Part shown: positions 1 to 7,442 of the stretch, one piece after another
Layout of the letters: each line of letters begins with the position of its first letter
How positions within the stretch are numbered: position 1 is the first letter of the stretch
Source of the DNA: Planctomycetaceae bacterium
Lineage (GTDB): Bacteria; Planctomycetota; Planctomycetia; Planctomycetales; Planctomycetaceae
Direction of reading: 5' to 3'
Length of the DNA: 8,409 nucleotides
NCBI GenBank assembly: GCA_023258825.1
Contig: JALQWE010000133.1
Location: 1-8,409, forward strand
Notes under the pieces: model-generated
What the model saw: only the letters and a program-made list of their open reading frames with translations
Databases searched by the model: none
Told to the model about the DNA's origin: nothing
Position numbers and translations under genes: made by a program

Positions 1-338
1 GCACCAACTGTGGCGCGGCCACACCAGTCAATGCCAGAGCAACTGCACTATGCTCAAACGAATTGTGACGGCGCTCAGAACTGGCCACTTGCCGCCCGGA
101 AACTTTCCCGCACTACGAGCAGCCATGCACGCATTGCGCCGCGTGCCTTTCCAGCGGCGAGTGCCGGGGCTATTCCTGCCCCGCCGAAACAATTTCTCCC
201 TGTCTTCCCAGACTACCCGAAATTCACCTGAGTACCGCCCCGATTTCTTCGTCTGAACACTGATAAACATCCATTCGCAACAACGCAAGCCTATACTGCA
301 CATGAGCTTACAGCAAATCCTTCAGTTTGGTTTTCATA

Positions 339-368
339 TTGACCCGATTCGTCAATTTGACGTAGAAC
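339..368 (+). promoter_or_regulatory. Possible sigma-70-type promoter upstream of the export gene
   Basis: TTGACC at 339-344 matches the -35 consensus at five of six positions. It is followed after 18 bases by TAGAAC at 363-368, which matches the -10 consensus at four of six. A start near base 375 would give a leader of about 135 bases in front of the gene at 512. A second loose -10-like sequence, TATACT at 292-297, has no good -35 partner. This is pattern matching only; planctomycete promoters are poorly defined. Confidence 0.22.
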
Positions 369-420
369 ATCGCGGCTTGATCTGCCACTGCTGCCGAAAC
401 AGCGCTCGCATGGACAAAAA

Positions 421-466
421 CTGCCGGAAGTCGGCAGATAAAGTCCGGCCACCGGCTGGTTCGGAC
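421..466 (+). other. Tandem hairpins in the putative 5' leader of the export gene
   Basis: A perfect 6-bp stem CTGCCG/CGGCAG with a 5-base loop lies at 421-437. It is followed directly by a second inverted repeat with arms GTCCG (443-447) and CGGAC (462-466) and a further short internal stem. Neither is followed by a T-run, so they do not look like intrinsic terminators. They sit 45-90 bases before the ATG at 512 and would fold in the leader RNA if transcription starts upstream. I found no ops/JUMPstart (GGCGGTAG) element of the kind known from enterobacterial polysaccharide operons. Confidence 0.3.
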
Positions 467-511
467 GGCATCAATTCGGAAAGTCTTTCAGCGACCTGAC
501 ACATTCTGCTC

Positions 512-1708
512 ATGAACACTCGTGCAAACAACGTCCAGCACGCCGCCGCGGTTCGGGTCTCCGAACCGCAGGGCGGACGCGTTGCGCACGTACGAGTGCA
601 GGGCCCCGCAGCAGGCCGGACGGCGACTGTTCTGCTGCTTTTGATGTGTGCATTCTTCTCCGGCTGTCAGGAGTCGAATCACTACTACGCGGAAGACAGT
701 ATTTTCGGGCGACGCTTGCCGGATCGTTATCGGGTCAAACGTCAGGCCAACCCGCAGGAAGTTGACCTTTCCAAACTTTCTGGCGCGATGGGTGGCAGTC
801 AGGTGATTGGTGTGGGGGACGTGCTGGAAGTTCAGATCGCTGCCGGGCTGAATGAATCCGACCAGTCCACGACCGCTGTTCGTGTTCAGCAGGACGGTAC
901 GATCAATCTGCAGGACATCGGGCTGGTTGAAGTCGCCGGAGTGGAAGCCCATGCCGCCGAGGCGCTGATCAGGTCAGAAGCGGTGAAGCAGGACCTGTAC
1001 CGGAACCCAACCGTCACTGTGATCATCACATTTCAGAAGAAAAACCGAGTTCAGGTTCTGGGGGCAGTGAAGAATCAGGGAACTTATGAGCTGCCACCCA
1101 ATGCCAGTGACGTGGTCGCGGCACTGGCAGCGGCGGGCGGGTTGAAAGAGAACGCGGGACAGTTCATTGAGGTCCGAGATCCGGCGGGTCGGATGCGACC
1201 ACCGTCCTCAGAATTTGTCGGCGAAGGGGGCACTCCAGCGACGACGATCAGCGCCACCTCCGGAGAATCAGGACTGGTTTCTTCCTACCGCATCGACCTG
1301 ATTGAGGCAGCGAAATCCGGGGAAGGTCGATACGTGGTTCCCGATGGCGGAATCGTCATGGTGGAACAACGTGACCCGGCACCAATTTTCGTTCAGGGGC
1401 TGGTCCGGACGCCAAATCGATATGACCTTGAAATAGGTAAGGACACCCGACTTCTGGACGCGATCTCGATGGCGGGCGGCGTTTCGAATCAGATGGCTGA
1501 CAAGATCTTTGTCATTCGCCAGGAAGCTGGCAAACAGGAACCGTTGCTGATTCAGGTCAGTTATCGACGTGCGAAACGCAGTGCAGATGCCAATATCACG
1601 CTGGGGCCGGGAGATGTTGTTGTCGTCGAACAGACTCCCGGTACGGTGCTGATGGATGCATTAAACATCGTTCGCTTCGGGGTGACAGGTTCAACAACGT
1701 TATTCTAG
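512..1708 (+). CDS. Outer-membrane polysaccharide export lipoprotein (OPX, Wza-type)
   Basis: Predicted exporter that carries newly made polysaccharide through the periplasm and outer membrane. The 398-residue length is close to Wza. A hydrophobic stretch at about residues 39-49 ends in a lipobox-like FSGC, making Cys52 the likely lipidated residue. The polysaccharide-export (Poly_export) domain covers about 98-174, beginning with the typical GVGDVLEV. Two SLBB-like (soluble ligand-binding beta-grasp) segments follow at about 178-285 and 290-372, the first with VLGAVKNQGTYELPP and the second with VQGLVRTPNRYDL; each carries the usual leucine/alanine-rich 'AGG' helix. The C-terminus ends in a short hydrophobic stretch and lacks an obvious long amphipathic pore helix like that of Wza. 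The start is uncertain: ATG 512 gives an unusually long 38-residue positively charged lead before the hydrophobic core, whereas GTG 596 (residue 29) would give a normal signal peptide. Neither has a clear Shine-Dalgarno site. The co-polymerase gene follows after 204 bases. Confidence 0.93.
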   Translation: MNTRANNVQHAAAVRVSEPQGGRVAHVRVQGPAAGRTATVLLLLMCAFFSGCQESNHYYAEDSIFGRRLPDRYRVKRQANPQEVDLSKLSGAMGGSQVIGVGDVLEVQIAAGLNESDQSTTAVRVQQDGTINLQDIGLVEVAGVEAHAAEALIRSEAVKQDLYRNPTVTVIITFQKKNRVQVLGAVKNQGTYELPPNASDVVAALAAAGGLKENAGQFIEVRDPAGRMRPPSSEFVGEGGTPATTISATSGESGLVSSYRIDLIEAAKSGEGRYVVPDGGIVMVEQRDPAPIFVQGLVRTPNRYDLEIGKDTRLLDAISMAGGVSNQMADKIFVIRQEAGKQEPLLIQVSYRRAKRSADANITLGPGDVVVVEQTPGTVLMDALNIVRFGVTGSTTLF

Positions 1709-1912
1709 GAACATGCAGCACACCAACGGACCTGAAGCCCCACCTGCCGGACAGGCAATGGGACGACGGTCCGTGTGACTCATGACGATTGGACACAGAA
1801 GTTTCGGAATCGGACGGGGGAGCATTGTCCGGAACCGAAATGGGAAGCCCGCTGACCGCCCAAATGGCGACGGCTGGCAACCGACAGGAATCATCGGCAG
1901 GGAGGCCGAAGG
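1709..1912 (+). other. Gap between the export and co-polymerase genes
   Basis: These 204 bases show no convincing gene. Two small inverted repeats lie just after the export gene's stop: CCTG/CAGG at 1743-1755 (with an alternative TGCC/GGCA pairing at 1745-1757) and GGAC/GTCC at 1761-1772. No T-run follows, so there is no clear terminator, and co-transcription with the downstream gene is plausible. The frame of the downstream gene is closed by a TGA at 1853 with no earlier ATG, so that gene cannot extend far into the gap. Confidence 0.4.
1901..1905 (+). promoter_or_regulatory. Strong Shine-Dalgarno site for the kinase gene
   Basis: GGAGG lies 7 bases before the ATG at 1913, close to ideal spacing, and supports 1913 over the in-frame ATG at 1943 (residue 11). 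The export gene before it and the ligase gene after it have no such site, so the kinase may be translated more efficiently or more independently. Confidence 0.75.
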
Positions 1913-4252
1913 ATGTCAGAGCCAGACAGAATATTGGCGGGAATGCAGGACAGTCAGAATGCGGCGGCAACCACGCTGCACCTGATTTTCCGTTTTCTGC
2001 GCACTGTGAAACTTCGCAGTGGCATTCTGGTGGCATCCATGGTGATTTCCACCATTCTGGGGGTTTCCTATTACATCACCGCGGAACGAATTTACGAATC
2101 TACAGCATCGCTGTATATCGTTCGCAAAGGTGCTGGCGTCACGCAGGACACCACCGCAGGAAGTGCCAGTCCCAACAGCGACATGCCGACATTCATTGCC
2201 CTGATGTCGGAGCAGGAAGTCATCACGCGTGCCCTGCAGATCCTTCCGGAAAAATATCGCAAGGTCGACCTTGGCGGTTACCCACCGAATGCGTGGGTTC
2301 GTGGAGTGCTGGACGGACTGAATGTCTCGTCAGCCTTCAGCACCAACGTGATGGACATCAGTTATCGCTCCCGCGATCCTCGTGCCGCAGCCGCGATGCT
2401 GACCGCACTACTGGCTGGTTATGAACAGTTTCTGAATGAAACCAATCGAGGCCTGTCGGAGCAGGGACTGAAGACTCTGCAGACACGCCTCGATTCCATC
2501 GAAGTTGAACTTCAGGAACTTGCAGAACAGCGATTGGCTCTGAAGGCATCGGCTCCGGAACTGGTGGATACCGGGGACCGTCAGAACAACAGCCTGAATG
2601 TGATCTCCAAAAATATCGAATTGCTGACCTCAGACTATTCCAGCGCACGCAAGATGACAGAGCAGGCTCGTACCACAGCCGCAGAACTGCAGCGTGCCAT
2701 TGCCGGCGGAGAAGATATCCTGCAGTTTGCCATTGAGACCCTCGACACTGCGGGACGACAACTGATCGAGCAGTCGATGGGACTGGGAAGTCAGGACAGC
2801 TATCATGTCCAGCGCATCATGCAGGAAATCCTGAATCTGCAGGCCGAACTGAATGAAGCCCGACTGAAATATGGTGCGAGGAATCCAAAGATCCGCTCCA
2901 TCCAGGCCGAGATCACGGTGAAGGAGCAGTACCTGCAGCAATTTCCGGAATCGCAGCGGCAGAAGACAGAGGAATTGACTCGCACTGTACTTGCCCCCCG
3001 TCTTGTCCAGTACATCGGGCAGCAGGTGCAGAAGTATGAGCAGAATGAGCAGTCCATCCTGGAGCGTTTGAATGCCGAACAGGGGAAAGCTCAGCGAATC
3101 TCACAGACCCTCACCCGAATCGACGACCTCGATCGTAAGATCGAACAACTTTATACACAGCAGGCGTCCCTCCAGGCTCAGGCTGACGGAATCGGCCTGA
3201 ACAAAGACACCTTCCTCAGTACAAAAATCGCCAGTCGTCCCACCGTGCCACTTCGGCCGATCTCCCCGCGACTGACCATCACTGCCATGCTCACGCTGAT
3301 CCTTGGCACCACCATGGGACTGGCGATTATCTGGGTGCTGGACATTATGGACGACCGCTTCCGGACACCGGAAGAACTGAAACTGCATCTCGACACCCAG
3401 GTCCTGTCCATGATTCCACGAATGACGGAACTGCATGGCGAAGGGTTTGAAGCCGTGATGTGTCATCTGAAGCCGCATTCCCGCGAAGTGGAAGCATTTC
3501 GTGCTCTGCGAACCAGCATCGATTTCTCACCGCAGGACACGAACCGTCTGGTCGTGACCAGTACCGAGCCGGGGGATGGCAAGACCACTGTCTCCTCCAA
3601 TCTGTGTGTGGCCTTTGCTCAGTCCGGCAAACGAACCCTGGTGATTGATGCCGACATGCGTCGGCCAGGTTTGTCGACTCTGCTTGGACTGCGGGATGAC
3701 GTTGGACTTTCCAGACTGCTGCGCAGCTCTGAAGACCTGGAAACCTCAATCCTTGCCAATCTGCGGTCAACAGTCGTCGGCGGACTGGACGTGATCTCCT
3801 GTGGCCCGCGTCCGATGAATCCGGCAGAGCTGCTGGCCTCGGAACGTTTTGCAAGCCTGCTGTCGTGGGCGGAAACCAAATACGACCAGATCATCATCGA
3901 CGCACCTCCGGTTCTTGCGGTCAGTGACCCGGCGATCGTGGGGCGACTGGTGGATGCCGTCATCCTTGTGGTCCGACCGGACAAGGATCGTCGCAGAATG
4001 GTGATTCGCGCCACGGAAACACTCCGCAGCCTGGGCTGTTCCCTGCTGGGTGTGGTGGTGAATCATCTCAGCACGTCAGATGCCGGTGGTTATGGATACG
4101 GTTATGGATACGGGTACGGTTATGGTTACGGATATGGCCATGATCATGAACATGAGGAAACTACGGAACAGTCGGTAGCACGAGGGCTTTATTCAATTTC
4201 GGTGGGAGAGTCTCGGACGACAGAGACGAGCTCAACCTCACGAGCAGCCTGA
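1913..4252 (+). CDS. Wzz/Wzc-type polysaccharide co-polymerase fused to a BY-kinase
   Basis: Inner-membrane regulator of polysaccharide chain length and export, 779 residues. The Wzz-type module has a membrane segment at about 37-56, a periplasmic part of about 400 residues rich in coiled coil (about 180-430), a proline-rich PTVPLRPISPR stretch (444-454) and a second membrane segment at about 455-475. The cytoplasmic kinase module has the oligomerisation motif EX2RX2R (E527, R530, R533), Walker A with EPGDGKTT (K557), Walker A' VIDADMRRP (D579, D581) and Walker B IIIDAPP (D663), in the order known for BY-kinases such as Wzc and CpsD/CapB. The C-terminal tyrosine cluster is extreme: eight Tyr strictly alternating with Gly (727-742), followed by HDHEHEE and a Ser/Thr-rich tail of about 30 residues. 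In the family, this cluster is phosphorylated in trans between neighbouring subunits. All catalytic motifs look intact. No partner phosphatase is present in the window. Confidence 0.95.
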   Translation: MSEPDRILAGMQDSQNAAATTLHLIFRFLRTVKLRSGILVASMVISTILGVSYYITAERIYESTASLYIVRKGAGVTQDTTAGSASPNSDMPTFIALMSEQEVITRALQILPEKYRKVDLGGYPPNAWVRGVLDGLNVSSAFSTNVMDISYRSRDPRAAAAMLTALLAGYEQFLNETNRGLSEQGLKTLQTRLDSIEVELQELAEQRLALKASAPELVDTGDRQNNSLNVISKNIELLTSDYSSARKMTEQARTTAAELQRAIAGGEDILQFAIETLDTAGRQLIEQSMGLGSQDSYHVQRIMQEILNLQAELNEARLKYGARNPKIRSIQAEITVKEQYLQQFPESQRQKTEELTRTVLAPRLVQYIGQQVQKYEQNEQSILERLNAEQGKAQRISQTLTRIDDLDRKIEQLYTQQASLQAQADGIGLNKDTFLSTKIASRPTVPLRPISPRLTITAMLTLILGTTMGLAIIWVLDIMDDRFRTPEELKLHLDTQVLSMIPRMTELHGEGFEAVMCHLKPHSREVEAFRALRTSIDFSPQDTNRLVVTSTEPGDGKTTVSSNLCVAFAQSGKRTLVIDADMRRPGLSTLLGLRDDVGLSRLLRSSEDLETSILANLRSTVVGGLDVISCGPRPMNPAELLASERFASLLSWAETKYDQIIIDAPPVLAVSDPAIVGRLVDAVILVVRPDKDRRRMVIRATETLRSLGCSLLGVVVNHLSTSDAGGYGYGYGYGYGYGYGYGHDHEHEETTEQSVARGLYSISVGESRTTETSSTSRAA
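4091..4138 (+). repeat. Tyr-Gly codon repeat (YG)8 in the kinase tail
   Basis: Sixteen codons encode eight Tyr-Gly pairs (residues 727-742). The DNA resembles four 12-base units of the type TATGGATACGGT, but Tyr alternates between TAT and TAC (with one TAC-GGG-TAC exception) and Gly uses GGA, GGT, GGG and GGC. This synonymous drift argues that the peptide pattern has been kept while the DNA repeat decayed, rather than being a fresh slippage product. The seven following codons encode HDHEHEE. Confidence 0.9.
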
Positions 4253-4407
4253 CCGACAGCCAACCGTTGGAGGCAAGGCCTCAGTGTCACAGCTAGCTGC
4301 CGGCACTGAAATTTCTATACCGGCAACAGCTTTGTTCTGCCCCCCTGGCCTGCACACCAGCAGGAAACATCGGACACAATGGTGAACTGGAAAAAACGGT
4401 CTGTGTT
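4253..4407 (+). other. Structured gap between the kinase and ligase genes
   Basis: These 155 bases hold three inverted repeats: GAGGC/GCCTC with a 3-base loop (4270-4282), the larger bulged stem at 4295-4331, and CCTGC/GCAGG with a 6-base loop (4349-4364). A short ORF then runs into the next start codon. Such dense pairing between two genes of one pathway suggests control or processing of the message, but no experimental basis can be given from sequence alone. Confidence 0.45.
4295..4339 (+). terminator. Terminator- or attenuator-like hairpin between kinase and ligase genes
   Basis: AGC plus TGCCGG (4295-4303) pairs with CCGGCA plus GCT (4320-4325 and 4329-4331). This gives nine base pairs interrupted by a 3-base bulge (4326-4328), with a 16-base loop. 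The 3' arm runs straight into a T-rich TTTGTTCTG (4331-4339). The arrangement resembles an intrinsic terminator but is imperfect (long loop, bulge, broken T-run). It could act as a partial terminator that lowers expression of the ligase gene relative to the kinase, or simply mark an operon end. Confidence 0.35.
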
Positions 4408-4411
4408 ATGA
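4379..4411 (+). CDS. Possible 10-codon upstream ORF overlapping the ligase start
   Basis: ATG at 4379 opens a 10-residue frame (MVNWKKRSVL) whose TGA stop (4409-4411) overlaps the ligase ATG (4408-4410) in the classic ATGA arrangement for translational coupling. An AGGA lies at 4362-4365, 13 bases before the ATG, which is rather far. The ligase start itself has no Shine-Dalgarno site, so delivery of ribosomes by this mini-ORF is conceivable. A chance occurrence is also possible, because very short ORFs are common. Confidence 0.25.
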   Translation: MVNWKKRSVL

Positions 4412-7371
4412 CGAAGTCCAAGCGAACTGCAGAAAGTCGAAGAGGATTTGGCACTCCGGAGGGATCCGTTGCCCAGTCTCTCAGAGAATGGCTGCATCGA
4501 CCTCGACTACTGCTGATCACAGACATCCTGCTGATTGTACTGCTGGTGATCTTTCCGTTTGTGATGGGTGGCCGAGAAGCGTGGGGCCATCGGCTGCTGG
4601 TCACACTCGCATTTGCTCTTGGCGGAGTCTGGTGCCTTCACCGATGTGCCGAAGGCGGCCGCGTCAGATTTCTGGCACTCGAACCCCTGCTGATCGCCGG
4701 CCTGTTGCTGGTCTGGTTTCAGACCCGTGATCTGCAACCGGAGGTCCTGAATCGCCTGTCGGCAGAATACCAGCGGCTGATTCCAGTCTGGGGAGATTTG
4801 TCGGCCAGTGAAACAGGCAGCAGTCCGGCGTGGTCGACGGCCAGTTTTGCACCGGCAGAGACGCGGCATGCGTTCCTGATCCTGCTCGCCTACGGGATTA
4901 TCGGCATCGTGCTTTCACAGCGGATAGCCTCAGAGCAGGACTGCCATCGAATCCTGAAACTGGTCGCGGTTTCGGGAATGCTGATGGCCGGTTTTGCGGT
5001 GCTGCAACTGATCACTTCCAACGACTGCTTTTTCTGGTTTTACCGGCATCCGTACACGGGGACGAGAGAAACGCTGAAGGGCGCCTTCACCAACCGGAAT
5101 CACTTTGCCCAGTTTCTTGCACTTTCGGTCGCCCCTTTACTCTGGTGGGCGCTGGCCGCACGACAACGACGCGAAACGGCCCAGGTGATGAATCGTAAAG
5201 GTCTCGGGCCTGCCCAGGGCAACCATTCGCAGATCGACAGCCTTGTCGATCCTCAATTGCTGCTGCTGATTTCCGGAACGGCAGGCGTACTGATTTCGGT
5301 CATGCTGTCGCTGTCCCGCGGGGGGATGATCGCCGCAGGAGTCGCCTGCAGTATCGTGTTTGCAGGACTCTGGAAGAGTGGGAAAGTTGCGTCTTCCCTC
5401 GCTCTGACCATGGTCCTGCTGGGAGTCCTGGCCCTCGGCGGAATCGTGATGTTCGGCGAACAGCAGGTTGAAACCCGAGTTTCGCAGCTGGCGTCACTGG
5501 ATGCGGATCGCATCGATCAGATGAATGCCCGGCGGGCCATCTGGAAGGCCGATCTGAAAGCCATTCAGGAATTCCCCCTGCTCGGAACCGGAGTCGGCAG
5601 CCACCGCTTCGTCTATCCGATTTACATGGAAGATCTGGCGGAATTCACCTCGTTCACCTTCTCGCACGCCGAATGCTCCTACATTCATCTCGCACTGGAG
5701 GCCGGGCTGGTCGGTCTCGCGTTGCTGCTGCTGGGACTGCTGTTTGTCACCGGGCGATTCGTGTACTACCTGCTGAAGGGGCCGGATGCCGGTCGCATTG
5801 CCGCCCTGGCAGCGGTCATGGCCGCTGTCGCCGGGGGCATGTGCCACGCCGCAGCCGATTTCATCTGGTATGTACCAGCCGTGGTGGTCACAACTCTGGC
5901 GCTGATCGTGACAGGCCTGCGACTGGTTGCCGGGTTCAATCCGGACGCCGGGCTACCGGTTCCCCGAGCTGCGTGGCTGACCGCCGGCCTTGGTTGCTTC
6001 GCACTACTGGTTCTCGTCCAGCCCGACCTCGGACGACGAGTGGCGGGTGAACGTTACTGGTTCCGGTATCTGACGACTGCCTTCGATGCACGAACGGAGC
6101 AGTCTGCAGAGACCGCTGGACTCCTTGATTCTGAACCCCGACAGTCGGCAGAAGACCAATTTGACAATGTCGGCAGAGACGACGAACAACCGAGTTTTGT
6201 GCTCGGCAACAGCGGTGCCACCGACAACGTGTCCTCAGCAACCCCTGAGGCAGAGCCGAAAGCAACTGCTGAAGCAGCAGTCCCCGGCGAAACCGCTCGC
6301 TACCTGACCGAAGAATTCGGCAACGACAATGATCCCGTACAGAAACGCATGGAATCGCTGCAGACTCAGATCGCACTGCTGCTGCGGGCTTATCGCGAAC
6401 GAAATGACCACCCGGAAATCTCCCTGCACCTCGCTCGCCGCAGCCTTGAACTCTTCGAACTGCAGCAGACAAAAAGTGATAACCCGCTGCCGCTCGTCCA
6501 GATTCGAGACGCCGTGATGACCTCCGGCTTTGAATCCACCGAGGCACTTCATGAATTCCTGGATCGCGCCTTTGGAAACCCAATCCGGCTGGTGCGACTG
6601 GCTGACACCATGTGCCGTCAGACGCTGCGGAATTGTCCGCTGCAGGCGGATGCGTGGAAACTGCTGATCTCCACCAACTTCATTCGTGATCCCCAGGACC
6701 GTCTTCAGACACGGCTGATGGCTCAGACCATGCGGCTGGGGCGATACAACCCATCCATCAGGTTCGCCGTCGGACAGGCACTGTTTCTCAGTGGTCGGTC
6801 CAGAGAAGCACTTGCTCAGTGGAATGCCGTATTTCACTCGACAAAAGCGATGCGACTGCAGATGTGCCGAGTGCTGGGAAGTAAATTCTCCGTGGAATCG
6901 GTCCTTGCCAGTTTTCAGCCGAATCTTGAAGAACTTGAGGACGTATTCACCGTCTACAGCACCTGGAATCGGCGCAGTGACATGGAACGGCTGATGTATG
7001 TCGTTCTGGAAAAAACTGCGTTCCTCGACGAGCATGCCGACGCAGAACAGGAAACACAGGACTTCGAAAAACACTTGTCCGTGCTGATGCAGGCAAACCG
7101 TGTGGCCGATTCTCTTGGACTGAACGAACACAGCCAGACATTGCTCACACGTGCCATCACGTGCGATTCGGCGGCAGAAGCCCCCCGGCGAGCTCTGGGG
7201 CTCCTGATGCTGAAACTGGAACAGTACGATGACGCTGAACGTCTGTTCGCCTGGTGCTATGATCAGATGCCCGGTGATGTAAAGCTGGAAGAACTGCGTC
7301 GAGAATGCCGGCGGCTTCGCAATCAGAAGTCAAGACGCCTGAGAACTGTCTCCTCGGAAAAACAACCCTGA
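4408..7371 (+). CDS. O-antigen ligase/Wzy-like polymerase with TPR-like C-terminal domain
   Basis: Predicted polymerase or ligase of lipid-linked sugar repeat units, acting on the periplasmic side of the inner membrane. About 12-13 hydrophobic segments lie at roughly 35-54, 63-80, 91-105, 153-170, 183-202, 229-250, 283-302, 305-322, 328-348, 426-447, 462-480, 486-508 and 521-538. Family-like motifs are GAFTNRNHFAQF (225-236), LSLSRGG (300-306, Arg304) and, in the large loop, RRAIWKADL with PLLGTGVG (375-397), then SHAECSY (419-425, His420) and EAG (431-433). In WaaL-type ligases, conserved Arg and a loop His are essential; Arg304 and His420 are the likely counterparts by inference. Residues 560-630 are an Ala/Glu/Asp-rich linker. 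About 640-987 is soluble and helical, with TPR-like repeats around 743-830 and 923-960. At 987 residues it is about twice the usual size. ATG 4408 is the first start after an in-frame TAG at 4294. Whether it polymerises (Wzy) or ligates (WaaL) cannot be told from sequence. Confidence 0.88.
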   Translation: MTKSKRTAESRRGFGTPEGSVAQSLREWLHRPRLLLITDILLIVLLVIFPFVMGGREAWGHRLLVTLAFALGGVWCLHRCAEGGRVRFLALEPLLIAGLLLVWFQTRDLQPEVLNRLSAEYQRLIPVWGDLSASETGSSPAWSTASFAPAETRHAFLILLAYGIIGIVLSQRIASEQDCHRILKLVAVSGMLMAGFAVLQLITSNDCFFWFYRHPYTGTRETLKGAFTNRNHFAQFLALSVAPLLWWALAARQRRETAQVMNRKGLGPAQGNHSQIDSLVDPQLLLLISGTAGVLISVMLSLSRGGMIAAGVACSIVFAGLWKSGKVASSLALTMVLLGVLALGGIVMFGEQQVETRVSQLASLDADRIDQMNARRAIWKADLKAIQEFPLLGTGVGSHRFVYPIYMEDLAEFTSFTFSHAECSYIHLALEAGLVGLALLLLGLLFVTGRFVYYLLKGPDAGRIAALAAVMAAVAGGMCHAAADFIWYVPAVVVTTLALIVTGLRLVAGFNPDAGLPVPRAAWLTAGLGCFALLVLVQPDLGRRVAGERYWFRYLTTAFDARTEQSAETAGLLDSEPRQSAEDQFDNVGRDDEQPSFVLGNSGATDNVSSATPEAEPKATAEAAVPGETARYLTEEFGNDNDPVQKRMESLQTQIALLLRAYRERNDHPEISLHLARRSLELFELQQTKSDNPLPLVQIRDAVMTSGFESTEALHEFLDRAFGNPIRLVRLADTMCRQTLRNCPLQADAWKLLISTNFIRDPQDRLQTRLMAQTMRLGRYNPSIRFAVGQALFLSGRSREALAQWNAVFHSTKAMRLQMCRVLGSKFSVESVLASFQPNLEELEDVFTVYSTWNRRSDMERLMYVVLEKTAFLDEHADAEQETQDFEKHLSVLMQANRVADSLGLNEHSQTLLTRAITCDSAAEAPRRALGLLMLKLEQYDDAERLFAWCYDQMPGDVKLEELRRECRRLRNQKSRRLRTVSSEKQP

Positions 7372-7388
7372 GCCCGCCATAAAACGAT

Positions 7389-7442
7389 CATCGCGGCGAT
7401 GCAACCTTACCGCTACGCCGGGCTGCGGCTGGCACAACGCAG
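7389..7442 (+). terminator. Weak hairpins after the ligase gene, possible terminator
   Basis: CATCG/CGATG with a 3-base loop (7389-7401) starts 18 bases after the ligase stop. CTGCG/CGCAG with a 10-base loop follows at 7423-7442. The sequence after the second stem is only mildly T-rich (CATTTCCGATTTAAT). Both stems are five base pairs, so this is a weak call; transcription may end here by a Rho-dependent route instead. Confidence 0.25.

Larger units (their letters stand above)
1..511. other. Upstream region without a convincing gene
   Basis: No reading frame here has a recognisable domain or sensible composition. The short open frames on both strands give Arg/Pro/Cys-rich translations typical of GC-rich non-coding DNA. 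There is one modest inverted repeat at 127-132/141-146 (GCACGC/GCGTGC, 8-base loop). From about base 340 on, the region holds a possible promoter and several hairpins that could form the 5' leader of the export gene at 512. The tail of a gene lying to the left cannot be excluded, but nothing in the sequence shows one. Confidence 0.5.

Noticed and set aside
28..303. A 91-codon minus-strand frame at the left edge.
   Set aside because: Its composition (Arg, Trp, Cys, Gly) is typical of non-coding GC-rich DNA and it shows no domain or ribosome-binding site.
302..499. A 65-codon frame in the same reading frame as the export gene, separated from it by one TGA (497-499).
   Set aside because: The translation is Cys/Arg-rich with no domain. 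The signal peptide of the real protein lies downstream, so an N-terminal extension by read-through would make no sense for an exported lipoprotein.
1789..2424. A 211-codon + strand frame overlapping the start of the kinase gene.
   Set aside because: The kinase frame has a strong Shine-Dalgarno site and clear Wzz features from its first membrane segment. The alternative translation is His/Ser/Arg-rich nonsense.
4091..4138. The Tyr-Gly repeat as a CRISPR-like or phase-variable slippage tract.
   Set aside because: It lies in frame within a kinase at the place where the family carries its tyrosine cluster, has mixed synonymous codons and lacks spacers, so it is a coding repeat rather than a CRISPR or a simple slippage site.
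6235..7131. A 298-codon open frame on the minus strand opposite the ligase's C-terminal domain.
   Set aside because: It is antisense to a coherent + strand protein, its translation has no recognisable motif, and long antisense frames are common in GC-rich genes. It is a shadow.
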